The notes under the pieces were generated by a model. That model was not told where the DNA came from and ran no database searches. It saw only the letters and a program-made list of their open reading frames with translations. DNA of 64,000 bases, taken from Asparagopsis taxiformis (taxonomy: Eukaryota; Rhodophyta; Florideophyceae; Bonnemaisoniales; Bonnemaisoniaceae). The stretch spans positions 41,908 through 105,907 of the forward strand of contig JALQPE010001919.1 in NCBI GenBank assembly GCA_030407315.1. The letters are read 5' to 3'. The position numbers were made by a program, and so were the translations under genes. Below, piece by piece: positions 29,285 to 38,784 of this stretch. The number at the start of each line of letters is the position of its first letter. The stretch's first letter is position 1.

Positions 29285-29697
29285 ATAAGTGGCTGTCTTT
29301 GTGTTGCACTCTTCGAGCGTCATGTGCACATGTGTGCACCTGAGACGCTATGTGTGTATCTGAGACGCCATGGCGTGGATGTCCACCAACAAGTGGCTGT
29401 GTGTTTGTTGCATTCTTTGAGCGTAATTTGCACTATGATTGTGCACATGTGTGTACCTGAGACGCCATGGCGTGGATGTCCGCCAATAAGTGGCTGTGTT
29501 TTTGTTGTATTTGAGCGTAATGTGCACAATGATTGTGCATGATTTTGCACATGTGTGTACCTGAGACGCCATGGCGTGGATGTCCCGCCAGTAAGTGGCT
29601 GTGTTTTTGTTGCATTATTTGAGCGTAATGTGCAAAACGATTGTGCACATGTGTATACCTGAGATGCCATGGCGTGGATGTCTCTTCCGGCGCCTCC
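29285..29697. repeat. Minisatellite, about 100-bp unit, about four copies
   Basis: The unit contains AAGTGGCTGTG, a TTGAGCGTAATGTGCA block, a CACATGTGT block and GAGACGCCATGGCGTGGATG. Starts near 29285, 29388, 29487 and 29592 give periods of about 99-105 bases. It lies between the gene-fragment region and the core-less transposase paralogue. Confidence 0.9.
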
Positions 29698-29777
29698 GTG
29701 AGCTCACGAAAGACAGGCTGACAATGAGTGTTGCAAAGTAACTTTGCAAAACTTTGGAAAACTCTTTTACGGTGAGA

Positions 29778-30800
29778 CTAACGGAGGCGCTGGGAATGTA
29801 GTTTCAAGTCCTGAAAAATACTTTTTGGTAAGCGCATTTCGGGGAGAGAGGGGAATGTGGCAATCACCGAGCTGGGATCGACGAAGTCACACCAGGGAGT
29901 AGGTGTATTCAATACAAAGCAAGGCTTGTAGCGGCTTTCGAATGCATCTCCTTCCTTCTGAAACCAGTGTATGCGCAGCTTTGTGACGCCCGCCCCTCTC
30001 TTCCTTACGCTCTGTACCTTTCCGACCCAGAATGGCTCTTCAGGAGTACACTCATTACCACGGATGACCACAAACCCATTTTTTTCGGGTAACGGGAGAG
30101 AGGGGCGCATGGTGGTGTCCGTGGAGTTGTCTTGGTCCTCGTCTTGCGCGCGCGCATCCATTTTCTGATGTCCTTGATCTGCCATTTCCTGATTTACACC
30201 TGAAGCCACGTCCCGACGTCCAATTCCGTCACTTTTTGTACCGCTTGTCCCCCTCCCATCTGCACCGCTTTGCCCGGTTTCCTGCAATTCCGCGAGTCCG
30301 CCAGTATCCGTTCCATCTAAATTTTCCACTCTGTGAGCTCCTCGGCGCGTAGAATCACCGTCCAAAATCTTCACGATTCCCTTGACCACCAGCATCTGAT
30401 AAGCCCGCTTTAGAATTTTTTTGTTAGACCACTGCATCTCCCTGGAGAACCCGAATGACTTGGTTAGAAACTCATAGCACACGACCCTTCCATTATACGT
30501 ATACATCTCGGAGACACAGTCATAGAGCGAACGCAAATACTTGTTGCGAACAGCAGTAGTGCTCACTGACATTGCTTTCGTATCTTCGGACAGCTTGTCC
30601 CCATCGACAACAGCAAAACATGCCCGATTATCACAGCATTTAAAGGAACCCAGTTTTCCAGCCGCATTCAACTCAGCGATCTTCGCTGCTCTAGCGCTGT
30701 AGCGCTGAGTACGAGACGAGGCTGGCCGGGATGGTGACGGAGACGGTGGTTGGTGGTGCGTTGCATGCTGTAAATTGCGCTTCTTGAAGGGCGCGTCCAT
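29778..30800 (-). CDS. Transposase-derived protein lacking the catalytic core
   Basis: The gene encodes 340 residues from ATG 30800 in a strong context (CAACCATGG). A longer frame extends upstream but only with a GTG start. The N-terminal part (KCCDNRACF...NKYLRSLY...NGRVVCYEFLTKSFGFSR) aligns with the cysteine-rich domain of the transposase in the same element (KTCCEKRCF...RPVCYRFLEYSFKFSR). The C-terminal part (PFWVGKVQSV...IHWFQKEGDAFESRYKP) aligns with the transposase C-terminal reader-like domain. The 500-residue catalytic region between them is replaced by a short polar linker. A TATA box precedes the start. The combination suggests a DNA- or chromatin-binding regulator, perhaps a repressor or adaptor of transposition. 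The frame is intact. Confidence 0.75.
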   Translation of the reverse strand: MDAPFKKRNLQHATHHQPPSPSPSRPASSRTQRYSARAAKIAELNAAGKLGSFKCCDNRACFAVVDGDKLSEDTKAMSVSTTAVRNKYLRSLYDCVSEMYTYNGRVVCYEFLTKSFGFSREMQWSNKKILKRAYQMLVVKGIVKILDGDSTRRGAHRVENLDGTDTGGLAELQETGQSGADGRGTSGTKSDGIGRRDVASGVNQEMADQGHQKMDARAQDEDQDNSTDTTMRPSLPLPEKNGFVVIRGNECTPEEPFWVGKVQSVRKRGAGVTKLRIHWFQKEGDAFESRYKPCFVLNTPTPWCDFVDPSSVIATFPSLPEMRLPKSIFQDLKLHSQRLR

Positions 30801-30853
30801 GGTTGATAGGATAGTGAAGTGAAACAGAATCCAAGTATGAACGCAGAACACTA

Positions 30854-30861
30854 TATTTATA
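30854..30861 (-). promoter_or_regulatory. TATA box of the core-less paralogue
   Basis: TATAAATA on the minus strand, 54 bases before the ATG, a spacing that would give a 5' leader of about 25 bases. Confidence 0.65.
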
Positions 30862-32124
30862 GACTTCGGAACGAACTTCTGATCAAGTTCGGTTGCCATG
30901 TGGCTGCCGAATGTGCAGCGCTTTGCTGATGACTGATCAGTCGAATGGCATACATTTGAATAGTTCTGACAAAATGTCTTTTCGACACCACATCTGAGCA
31001 GTTCCACGACAGGTCGTGAACTGAACAGTTCCAACGAGCTGGAACATAATGTTCCAAGTGGTAACACTGTTCTATATCAGGAAAGTCTATATGGGTGTGA
31101 GTAGGAAATGCCGCAAACAATGTTGATTATCCTGTTCGGTGAACTGCATTCAACCTTTCATCTTCAAAGTGTTCGTGACATCAATAGACAAATTAGGAAG
31201 TAATCTATGTAGTTCAAGCCTTCAATATGGCTCTGAAGTTCAAGTAGCCAGTTTCGAAATGAGGTATCGCATCTGGTGGCACAACTTGGATAAGTTGAGT
31301 GCCTTCGAATAGACTGTGGACAGATATGATGCTGAACGAACTGATATTTTGGTTCGCACCAAAAGTCATGGTGAGGGTAGCGGTAAAGGCAGCAGTTGTT
31401 GATAGTTGAAGGTATACTTTGGAACGATCAGAAACAAAATTTTTTCGAATGCGAACCATAGCTATGAATCGTGCACTCACTGAAAGACCTATCCCGCAAT
31501 ATGGATACTACGTACATTGCTTCCACAAGCTGTAACACAGAAAAACCCTGGAAATGGTACGCAAACGTGTCAAGAAATTATTTGGCATACAGCAACTTGG
31601 CTGTGATGATCTTGGACATCAATCAGAACAGGAAAACGTACGAAATCGGCTCAAGAACCAAAATACGAAATAAAATCCCGTCATATGATTTGTAATTGGA
31701 TGGAACTGGCCCAACTGCATAACGAAATAGTAATTTCCCATTACTGATAACAAATTTAGGGCCGTCCCGGCATAACAACTAGAAACCTATGTGAGCTGCA
31801 GCGCCCCCTGCACATCAGATCTAAGAGTGACTTGGCGCCGACGATCGTAGCACGTGACAAAGACTGATTTGGCCTCATGAGCTTCCATCAGTTATACACT
31901 GTGGGTTCTATTGTATGTCAAGGGTTCTTTTTTCACTTTCGTTCATTGCCTGGAGTGACTGGAAAGCTCCCGTCTTCTGCTGCTAGAACATTCTTTCGTT
32001 CTGGACCTCTCCGGCCTTTCTTTCTCCGCTCTAAGGGTAGGCTGAACTGGATTCGTACCGGATATCAGGACCCCCATTTATTTCCATTTCCTCTTGACAT
32101 CTGCAGGCATTCTGTACCTAAACA
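30862..32124. other. Spacer between the divergent genes of transposon B
   Basis: This region lies between the minus-strand paralogue and the plus-strand methyltransferase. It contains a minus-strand frame of 82 codons with an ATG (31214-31459, listed separately). No palindrome comparable to the one in front of copy A and no second TATA box close to the methyltransferase start were seen. Confidence 0.4.
31214..31459 (-). CDS. Small hypothetical protein or gene fragment
   Basis: Eighty-two codons from ATG 31459 encode a threonine- and phenylalanine-rich sequence with an alternating hydrophobic pattern that could be beta-sheet. No family is recognised. It may be a further captured fragment rather than a gene. 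Confidence 0.2.
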   Translation of the reverse strand: MVRIRKNFVSDRSKVYLQLSTTAAFTATLTMTFGANQNISSFSIISVHSLFEGTQLIQVVPPDAIPHFETGYLNFRAILKA

Positions 32125-35085
32125 ATGAAGAAGCCAAGCACAAGACCTGGAGCGAAAACTTCCGGGCATGGAAAGGAACTTCGTTCCGGAAGATTTCAAG
32201 ACTCAGTTGAAGTTCTATTCGGGGATGTCATGGAAGGATCAATGAATACCCGTGTCGACCCCCGCGGGTGTATACCGCTTACTGCTGTTCGGAATATCGT
32301 GCGGTCTGGTGTGGAACGAATGAAACTGATATTCACTGGATCGATGAAATATGATTCGGCGTGTGATGGAACAGATGGTGTAGATGGCTTTGTAGCCGGT
32401 TCCGACAATGCCATCGTTGTCGAGCTGACAGGGTCGTTGAAAAGACACGTGCTGGATTTCTTCAAATCCCAAACTGGCTCGGATGGAGAGCTCCTTAGCG
32501 AATCGAAAGCGAAAGAGAAAGTAGAAAGCCGCTCTGTCTGGTACGGTGTCGTCGACGGGATGCACAGACTTACGGCAATACAAGAGCTGATGCAAGAAAT
32601 ACCAGAAAGGTGGGACTCGTTCTTATGGCCAGTCACAATTCTTGATGGGGGGCAGTCTATTCATGTACTGAAGCAGCTCGGGAGACACCAGAATCGAAAG
32701 CATAACTCGAACTTTTACATCGAAACCACTTTCTATGATATGCTTCATGGCATGAAGGAGGAGGCTGAGAGATTACAGAGCATGTCATCCCGGAAACCCT
32801 CGGCCAAGCAAGTAGCAGCAGCATACGACGGCTCCACACACTTGAAGGACAATACCATCAGACAAACTGCTGCCACTGCTCTTCGACTACCCGACAGGGT
32901 GGTGGATGAGATCGGTTTGATAATGAATTCAGAGTTCCCTGATCTTGTAGGATCCATTGCTGGTACCAAAGACGTTCGTCGAGGAGGTGATTCAAAGATA
33001 TCTACAGTGGAAACCAGAGTATATCGGAACTTTATTAACATTACTTCCCTGAAGTCGGCGACGAAGTTTATGAACGCTTCTGGACCAGATGCTGAGGAAA
33101 TTCAAGTTTGCACATTGTATAGAATGCGAGATCTTTCCAAATTGAACAAGTTTAAACCGATTTCATACAAGATAACAGTACAGCAGTTCGAACTCACGTG
33201 TGCAGCAATGAAAGAGGCTCGCAAATTTGAAAGTCTACATGAAGATAGTACATGGCCTCCTGAAATGGAGGCAACGAAAAAAAACTTGCTTCGCACTACA
33301 AAGTTTGATTCCGAAGTCACAGAAAACCTCGGCAATGACCATGACGTTCTGAATTCACTCCTGAACCAGTACAGGAAAGTTTGTCCACAGATAGCCCCCT
33401 TGAAAGAGAAGAAATATGCCGAAAGTCGAAACAAAGAACCGGACCAGGATTCTAAAGAGAAGGAGACCGATTTTCGGCAAGATGAAAGGACATCCGGAGA
33501 TCCCGACCCTAATTCCCGCGTGGGAGACGATGTTGACCTGATCCACGGTCCACCCCCGTGCGAAGTGCAGGAATTAAATAAGCAGGAAAATGTTGGAGAA
33601 GAGCCTAAGTTCAGTCAGGTTACTACTGGCTCTGTCCAAGACGCAGTCGGAATGGGTACTGAAGCAAAAAAAAGTTCGAAAAATGGGTCAGCACCGAAAA
33701 CACTGGAGAAAGTTGCAGAAACTCAAAGTGTCAACTCTGAGAGACTGAACCTACGCGCAAAGCGAAACTCCCTTGGGGCTGGCAAACATGACAACATTGA
33801 ATACGTATCCGAAATGAAGATAACCTGCCACCAGATGAAATGGCAAGAGTTCGATAAGGAGTTCTGGACAGATGAAAAACCACTTCTAGATATGATGCTA
33901 ACTGATCCTCCGTACGGTACACCTAGATCCAGATCGCTTCGTAATTCACCTTACGATAACTTTATTTCCGACAAAGATATCAAGGATCTATGCCAGTTTT
34001 CAAGAAGGGTTTTGAAGCCTGGGGGCTGGTTCTTCTGTTTCGTTTCTGTTCGGAACTTTCCCCTCCTCACTGATGAGCTCCGAAATGCAGGCTTTGAATG
34101 TCCGGACTACCCTTTTGTTATTATGAAGGATACGAGTACTATTCAGCACCACCGAGGCGATACGTTTCCACAGAATGCTTGTGAATTTGCCGCTTTCGCA
34201 AGAGCTCCGGGAATCCGAACAGATGGGTTCAAACCTGACCTTCGTAGCCCGTACCACTTCATCTCAACTGACACGAAACGAAAGTTCGCTGCAATTGCTG
34301 GAGTTCCTGTTCCGAAGGACAAGCTCCTCACTCCAGGAACAAAGTCACCAGTTCTGACAGAAGAAAAGAATATCAGTTTGCTTTCGGAAGTAATCAATAC
34401 CTTCTGTCCGGAACGTGGTTCTGTCATCGATGCTTACGGGGGTACATTAACAACCGCCATTGCAGCCATGAGAACTGCTCGTTCGTGCGTGATAATTGAG
34501 GCCAGTGCCAACACTTTTCGTTTAGCGTACGAGAGACTCCGTTCTGTAGCTGAAATATTATACAACCAAGAAATCAAGCCTATTCGAAGGTCTAAGAGGC
34601 GGAAAACAGGAGAATGCGTGGAGGACACTATACGCTCTTCCCAGGAATCTGTTCCCAACCAGGAATTGGGTTCTGGTCTCGACAAAGAAGGATTTCAGGA
34701 ACGGAAGGACGACAGAAATTGCCAAGCGGAAAGTGAGCATGATGATTGGCCAGATCACATATTCCGAGGCGGGGATATTGTCAATTTGTGCTTATCTGGG
34801 AAAACAGTGGGAGAAGCAACTTTGCTTCGTCCATTGTCTACTGGTGATCGATTTCAAACTACTATTCACAATATCCCCCTTTCTAGATTCGCAAAGAAGG
34901 GAGAGAAACTCGTTTCGTGCTACAAATTCGAACTGAGAGAGGGTTCCGGAGACCGAACCTATCCTTACTGTTACGGTGGTGTGGAGCCCCCTCCGGAAAC
35001 GTTGAAGGGACTGCTTGGAATATTCGCTTGGGATATTTTCAGCATGGAACCGAAACGCAGTCAAAGTTTTCCCGAGTCGAAATAG
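32125..35085 (+). CDS. ParB-like domain / beta-class DNA methyltransferase fusion, copy B
   Basis: The gene encodes 986 residues from ATG 32125 and is intact. The layout equals copy A: a ParB/sulfiredoxin-like domain with VVDGMHR around residues 142-148, a possible helix-turn-helix, a charged linker, then the methylase. Catalytic TDPPYG lies at 593-598 and the AdoMet-binding DAYGGTLTTA at 769-778. It ends in the same unassigned C-terminal domain (HNIPL...YPYCYGGVEPPPETLKG). Similarity to copy A is high across the domains and low in the linker, as expected for two related but not recent copies. It is followed 267 bp later by the transposase on the same strand. The likely activity is amino-methylation of adenine or cytosine in DNA, with the ParB-fold part giving DNA binding or possibly nuclease or nucleotide binding. 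Confidence 0.88.
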   Translation: MKKPSTRPGAKTSGHGKELRSGRFQDSVEVLFGDVMEGSMNTRVDPRGCIPLTAVRNIVRSGVERMKLIFTGSMKYDSACDGTDGVDGFVAGSDNAIVVELTGSLKRHVLDFFKSQTGSDGELLSESKAKEKVESRSVWYGVVDGMHRLTAIQELMQEIPERWDSFLWPVTILDGGQSIHVLKQLGRHQNRKHNSNFYIETTFYDMLHGMKEEAERLQSMSSRKPSAKQVAAAYDGSTHLKDNTIRQTAATALRLPDRVVDEIGLIMNSEFPDLVGSIAGTKDVRRGGDSKISTVETRVYRNFINITSLKSATKFMNASGPDAEEIQVCTLYRMRDLSKLNKFKPISYKITVQQFELTCAAMKEARKFESLHEDSTWPPEMEATKKNLLRTTKFDSEVTENLGNDHDVLNSLLNQYRKVCPQIAPLKEKKYAESRNKEPDQDSKEKETDFRQDERTSGDPDPNSRVGDDVDLIHGPPPCEVQELNKQENVGEEPKFSQVTTGSVQDAVGMGTEAKKSSKNGSAPKTLEKVAETQSVNSERLNLRAKRNSLGAGKHDNIEYVSEMKITCHQMKWQEFDKEFWTDEKPLLDMMLTDPPYGTPRSRSLRNSPYDNFISDKDIKDLCQFSRRVLKPGGWFFCFVSVRNFPLLTDELRNAGFECPDYPFVIMKDTSTIQHHRGDTFPQNACEFAAFARAPGIRTDGFKPDLRSPYHFISTDTKRKFAAIAGVPVPKDKLLTPGTKSPVLTEEKNISLLSEVINTFCPERGSVIDAYGGTLTTAIAAMRTARSCVIIEASANTFRLAYERLRSVAEILYNQEIKPIRRSKRRKTGECVEDTIRSSQESVPNQELGSGLDKEGFQERKDDRNCQAESEHDDWPDHIFRGGDIVNLCLSGKTVGEATLLRPLSTGDRFQTTIHNIPLSRFAKKGEKLVSCYKFELREGSGDRTYPYCYGGVEPPPETLKGLLGIFAWDIFSMEPKRSQSFPESK

Positions 35086-35352
35086 TATTCCATCGATATC
35101 CAGACACTTTGTCAATGACAAATCATTTTTCATGATCTATTGGTGCTAGTTAATCCGGATTAGAGGAACCAGATTTCATTATTTGGTTCCGGCGGCGGAT
35201 ACTGACCGTCGCTGCCCGTTAGTATCATGAGAAATCGAGCTGAAGTCCACTGAGTCATTTTGCAGAAATCCATTTGTTTCCATTTCTATTACCTCAAGCT
35301 TCCATCAAAGCCACTCCGCAGTCACCGAAACAAATCTGATCGTTTCCCCACC

Positions 35353-37854
35353 ATGAATCACTTTCGGCCGCCACTTCAATTCCGTTCCCAATTGCAGTCG
35401 AGTGAAGAGCAGTCGAGTGAAGAACATATGTTGCGCTCGTTATCTTCTCGTCACGTGAGCGATACATCTCCATGTGGTACTCCTTTCATCGAGTATCAAA
35501 GCACAGGAAGCATCTCATGGTACAACGCTGTTCTCTCGAGACCTGGTTCTGGTCCCGGCAACGGCACGCAGAATAACACTGCACACAGTCACTCCGAGGA
35601 GAGTTCCGATTTTGGTAACGAAACAAATAACATTTCAACCTCGCCCATCTCCAAGCCTGTAACAAAACTGAAGAGGCCATTTTCTAGACTTCGAAATGGA
35701 GAATGCGCTACTTCTGATCACATAGCAGCTGTTCCGTCTCAATCTACGATGAGTACAATGCGGCAGAAGAGAAAAAAATTCATCAACTCTCTCTCAGCTA
35801 TGGACATTCGCAAAAAAACGTGTTGTGAGAAGAGGTGCTTCTGGAAAACCGATATCGTATTCTTGCGCCACGAAGCAGGAAGAGTCCTTCTATGGAACAG
35901 GGAAGAACGGCGGAAATATTTACTGAGCATGCTACAGGCCAACAAGAAAGTGTACTATTTCTCAGGAAGGCCCGTTTGTTATCGCTTCCTCGAGTATTCC
36001 TTCAAGTTTTCGCGACATCTCCAGAGCTCAGTTAAAAAATCTGCTGAAGAAGGAACCTCAGTCTTGTTCAAAGGTGCGAGAAGAGATGCTGCTTCACCAC
36101 AGAGGGATGCAATCATCTGTTTCCTCGACCGTTTAGCATCTTCTACTGCCGATGATATGCCAGACAGAGCAGAGAAACACCTACCTCTCTTTCAGAAGAG
36201 ACCTGTATACGAAATGTTTTGTGATCAGTACGACGTTCTTTATCCCGGAAAGGCATTTCCCACTTTGAGTTACTTTTACACAACTTGGAAAAAGTACTGC
36301 AGTCATATCAAGGTCAGGAGAATCCACAGATTTATGAAATGTTCAGAGTGTGAATACCTACGGGATCATCTGGAAAGGATCGGAACTGATTCTTCTCGCA
36401 CTGCACCACTTCTTGAGCGCCGTAAACTGCATATTGAAATGGTATCACGGGAGCGAAGGGAGTACCAGAAGAAGTGTGAGCAGGCGGCGCTATTTCCATC
36501 AAGATTCACATCATTGATTGTCGACGGGGCTGACCAGTCCAGCTACGGCCTACCTCATTTCATTGTCAATACGAAAGCAACCGTGGGCCATAGCTTGAAA
36601 GTGAAATTAATAGGCGTTCTCGAGCATGGAGTTCAGAAGCACCTTTCGCTCTACACGATGACTGCTGAGTTCGAATCCGGCGCTAACCACATAATTGAGG
36701 CGCTACACAGGACTCTTACAAGGAAAGCTATGGGATCAAAACTGCAAGGGACACTATTCGTGCAAGTTGATAATTGCACAAGAGAGAACAAGAATAGGTT
36801 TCTGTTCTGCTATCTGGAGTGCCTTGTCGCATGGGGTGTTTTCCTTGAAGTTCAAGTTTCGTTCCTACCAATTGGGCACACTCATGCTGACATTGACCAA
36901 GCGTTCAGTTGCACCTCGCGGAGGTTGCATTGCTATAATGCAGCTACCATGGACGATCTAATTGGGGAGCTACGGCTTTCTTACACACCGGAGCCATCTG
37001 TTTGTCGTATGAATCACGTCGCAAATTTCTCTGGCCTTTGCATGAACGAAAATTCGATTGGAAAGGTACATGCATTTTCAAAGTACAGGTACTTCAAGTT
37101 TTTCCGCTCTGAAAGTTCGGATCGTCGTACTGGCTGGTACAACACGGCATGTAACGTCAAGCTCTCCTGCGACGATGAATGGGAGCCCCTCCCAACAATC
37201 ACACTGGGTCTAAAGGGCTTCACATTGGTACCACCGGATCTCAAAGTAGTTCCTCCCACAGTGTTGAAAAGTCCGCCGGATCGAGACGAAGTCATGTTAA
37301 GACTTCGAGCAGAGGAAACCAGAGTTAATAGTACTTCAAAGATGATGCAATTGCATGCATTGATTGAACAGGTATATTCGAATAGGGATGACCCTTTTCA
37401 CTGGAACCTACATGAGTGCTTCGAGCTGAACGGAGTGTACCGCAATCAAGTTTCGAATAGATTGGTTCTACATGAGGAGGACGAAATTTCGAACGCATGT
37501 TCGGCTCCGTTGACTGACCTCCCTTATTCTGTAAATCGCTTTGTATCCGTAAACGGAGAAGGTTGTACAACCGATATGCCGTTTTGGTTGGGGCAGATAA
37601 AAGCTTGTGAGGAAAACGGTGAAGGGGTTATCAAAAGATTATCAGTTCGGTGGTACGAGGTCTACGATAAGGGGAATGTATGGACCGGGAAGTATCGCCC
37701 TGCAGTGATACGAAAGCGTAATAGGGCGGTACCATGGGAGAGTACTATTTCAGTCGACACCGTCATTGCTGAATTCGCGTCACTCACGAACAAAAGAATT
37801 AGAGTAGGAGTAGAAAAAGAAATCCGAGCTGGGCTAGCATCAATGCTGAGGTAA
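35353..37854 (+). CDS. Putative DDD-type transposase, intact copy B
   Basis: The gene encodes 833 residues from ATG 35353 (context CCCACCATGA); the frame is open further upstream only with TTG. Order: a disordered leader; a cysteine-rich domain (CCEKRC near 157-162); a CxxC knuckle (C330, C333); then an RNase H-like core. Its candidate metal-binding acidic residues are Asp391 in IVDGADQ, Asp473 in QVDNCTREN and Asp513/515 in GHTHADIDQ. The last block matches the GHTHEDID signature of a eukaryotic domain family that I recall as DUF7869. The C-terminal domain (about 725-830; PFWLGQI...VRWYEVY...GKYRP) resembles BAH/Tudor-like readers. The protein would bind the terminal repeats and catalyse movement. 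It sits just inside the right TIR. Confidence 0.82.
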   Translation: MNHFRPPLQFRSQLQSSEEQSSEEHMLRSLSSRHVSDTSPCGTPFIEYQSTGSISWYNAVLSRPGSGPGNGTQNNTAHSHSEESSDFGNETNNISTSPISKPVTKLKRPFSRLRNGECATSDHIAAVPSQSTMSTMRQKRKKFINSLSAMDIRKKTCCEKRCFWKTDIVFLRHEAGRVLLWNREERRKYLLSMLQANKKVYYFSGRPVCYRFLEYSFKFSRHLQSSVKKSAEEGTSVLFKGARRDAASPQRDAIICFLDRLASSTADDMPDRAEKHLPLFQKRPVYEMFCDQYDVLYPGKAFPTLSYFYTTWKKYCSHIKVRRIHRFMKCSECEYLRDHLERIGTDSSRTAPLLERRKLHIEMVSRERREYQKKCEQAALFPSRFTSLIVDGADQSSYGLPHFIVNTKATVGHSLKVKLIGVLEHGVQKHLSLYTMTAEFESGANHIIEALHRTLTRKAMGSKLQGTLFVQVDNCTRENKNRFLFCYLECLVAWGVFLEVQVSFLPIGHTHADIDQAFSCTSRRLHCYNAATMDDLIGELRLSYTPEPSVCRMNHVANFSGLCMNENSIGKVHAFSKYRYFKFFRSESSDRRTGWYNTACNVKLSCDDEWEPLPTITLGLKGFTLVPPDLKVVPPTVLKSPPDRDEVMLRLRAEETRVNSTSKMMQLHALIEQVYSNRDDPFHWNLHECFELNGVYRNQVSNRLVLHEEDEISNACSAPLTDLPYSVNRFVSVNGEGCTTDMPFWLGQIKACEENGEGVIKRLSVRWYEVYDKGNVWTGKYRPAVIRKRNRAVPWESTISVDTVIAEFASLTNKRIRVGVEKEIRAGLASMLR

Positions 37855-37873
37855 CCACTAAGACAAAATAAAA

Positions 37874-37934
37874 TTCAATCAACTTGACATAGCTTCAATC
37901 AATATGACACTTGTCATATCCCCTATTCAATCAT
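37874..37934. repeat. Subterminal TTCAATCAA repeats of transposon B
   Basis: Copies start at 37874, 37894 and 37926 (the last reads TTCAATCAT). Equivalent spaced copies occur near the right end of copy A and, inverted, near the left end of B. Conserved position in three ends suggests transposase binding. Confidence 0.75.
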
Positions 37935-37947
37935 TATGAAAAAACCC

Positions 37948-37993
37948 GATTCTGATTTCGAAAGTACGTTCTGTACAGACAAAAACCAGTGTT
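37948..37993. repeat. Right terminal inverted repeat of transposon B
   Basis: The partner of 24497-24542. It ends CCAGTGTT and is followed by GTCA, which is also found directly before the left repeat. Confidence 0.9.
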
Positions 37994-38436
37994 GTCAGTG
38001 TAATATTCCTGACGGATACAAATTGGAGAAATACTATCTTTGGAGTAATACTCTTGAGCGCAGGAAGCAGCAAATCCAGCAATTCATTCTGCTGTTCTGA
38101 CATGCACAGCTGGAATTTGCGAGCTTGTGACAAAGCTCCAGTGCTAAATATGTGGTGTGTCTTGATTCGGATGGGCGGGGATACAAAAGAACAACAGATT
38201 GTATGTGCTTTCGTTTTGTAGCAGGTCATGAAAAGATGACAGTTGAAATCGTTGCACCAGACGCCGTACTCGTGTAGGAAAGGCAATATCAGAGTTGCGC
38301 AAGCTCGTCATGAAGATGAGTGTCATCGGAAACGTCTGTGTCCTGTATCTCATGGAATCTCGCGCTTCGCGCGCAACCACAGACGACAAAGACGACATCG
38401 TCATCATCATAACCTTCGTCAACGTCACCACCATCC

Positions 38437-38784
38437 ATGCTTGTGTCTCCATTTCCTTTGCCAACGCCGTCATCTTCGGTGACGCCCTCACCAGCTGCAA
38501 CAATCCCGTCTCCATCGCCAATTCAGTTCCCATTCGTAGTCCGATCGAATCCGACCGTGTTCGTCACCCCTATTCCTGGCGTACCCATCGGAGCACCCAT
38601 ACCGCCGCCGGTACCGGTGCCATCGGCTTCACCGTCTGCTAATGGAACTATCATAATTCCGCCGTCAATCGCCGCTGTACCCTCACCTAGTGGCCCTGCT
38701 TTAACCGTAACACCAACTCCGACGGATATAGTGTTTGCGAGTGTGTTCCCCACAGATATGGCGCTCGCCACCATGATGCCCTGA
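38437..38784 (+). CDS. Proline-rich hypothetical protein
   Basis: The frame encodes 115 residues with repeated P-S-P, P-T-P and PPPVPVP motifs and a hydrophobic tail, with no recognisable domain. It could be a fragment of an extracellular protein or a compositional artefact of a C-rich strand. The opposite strand is also open and glycine-rich. Confidence 0.2.
   Translation: MLVSPFPLPTPSSSVTPSPAATIPSPSPIQFPFVVRSNPTVFVTPIPGVPIGAPIPPPVPVPSASPSANGTIIIPPSIAAVPSPSGPALTVTPTPTDIVFASVFPTDMALATMMP

Larger units (their letters stand above)
24497..37993 (+). mobile_element. DNA transposon copy B, 13.5 kb, ParB-methyltransferase family
   Basis: It is bounded by 46-bp terminal inverted repeats (24497-24542, 37948-37993) that differ at one position and start AACACTGGTTTTTGTC. 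GTCA flanks both ends (24493-24496, 37994-37997), a candidate 4-bp target duplication. Both ends carry subterminal TTGATTGA/TCAATCAA motifs (24559 and 24579; 37874, 37894 and 37926). Inside, left to right, are fragments of ordinary genes, a minisatellite, a core-less transposase paralogue on the minus strand, and the intact methyltransferase and transposase on the plus strand. The alternative is that the left repeat belongs to another copy; the matching flanks argue against it. Confidence 0.8.

Noticed and set aside
29285..29697. CRISPR-like array
   Set aside because: Units are about 100 bp, tandem and without unique spacers, in a eukaryotic context.
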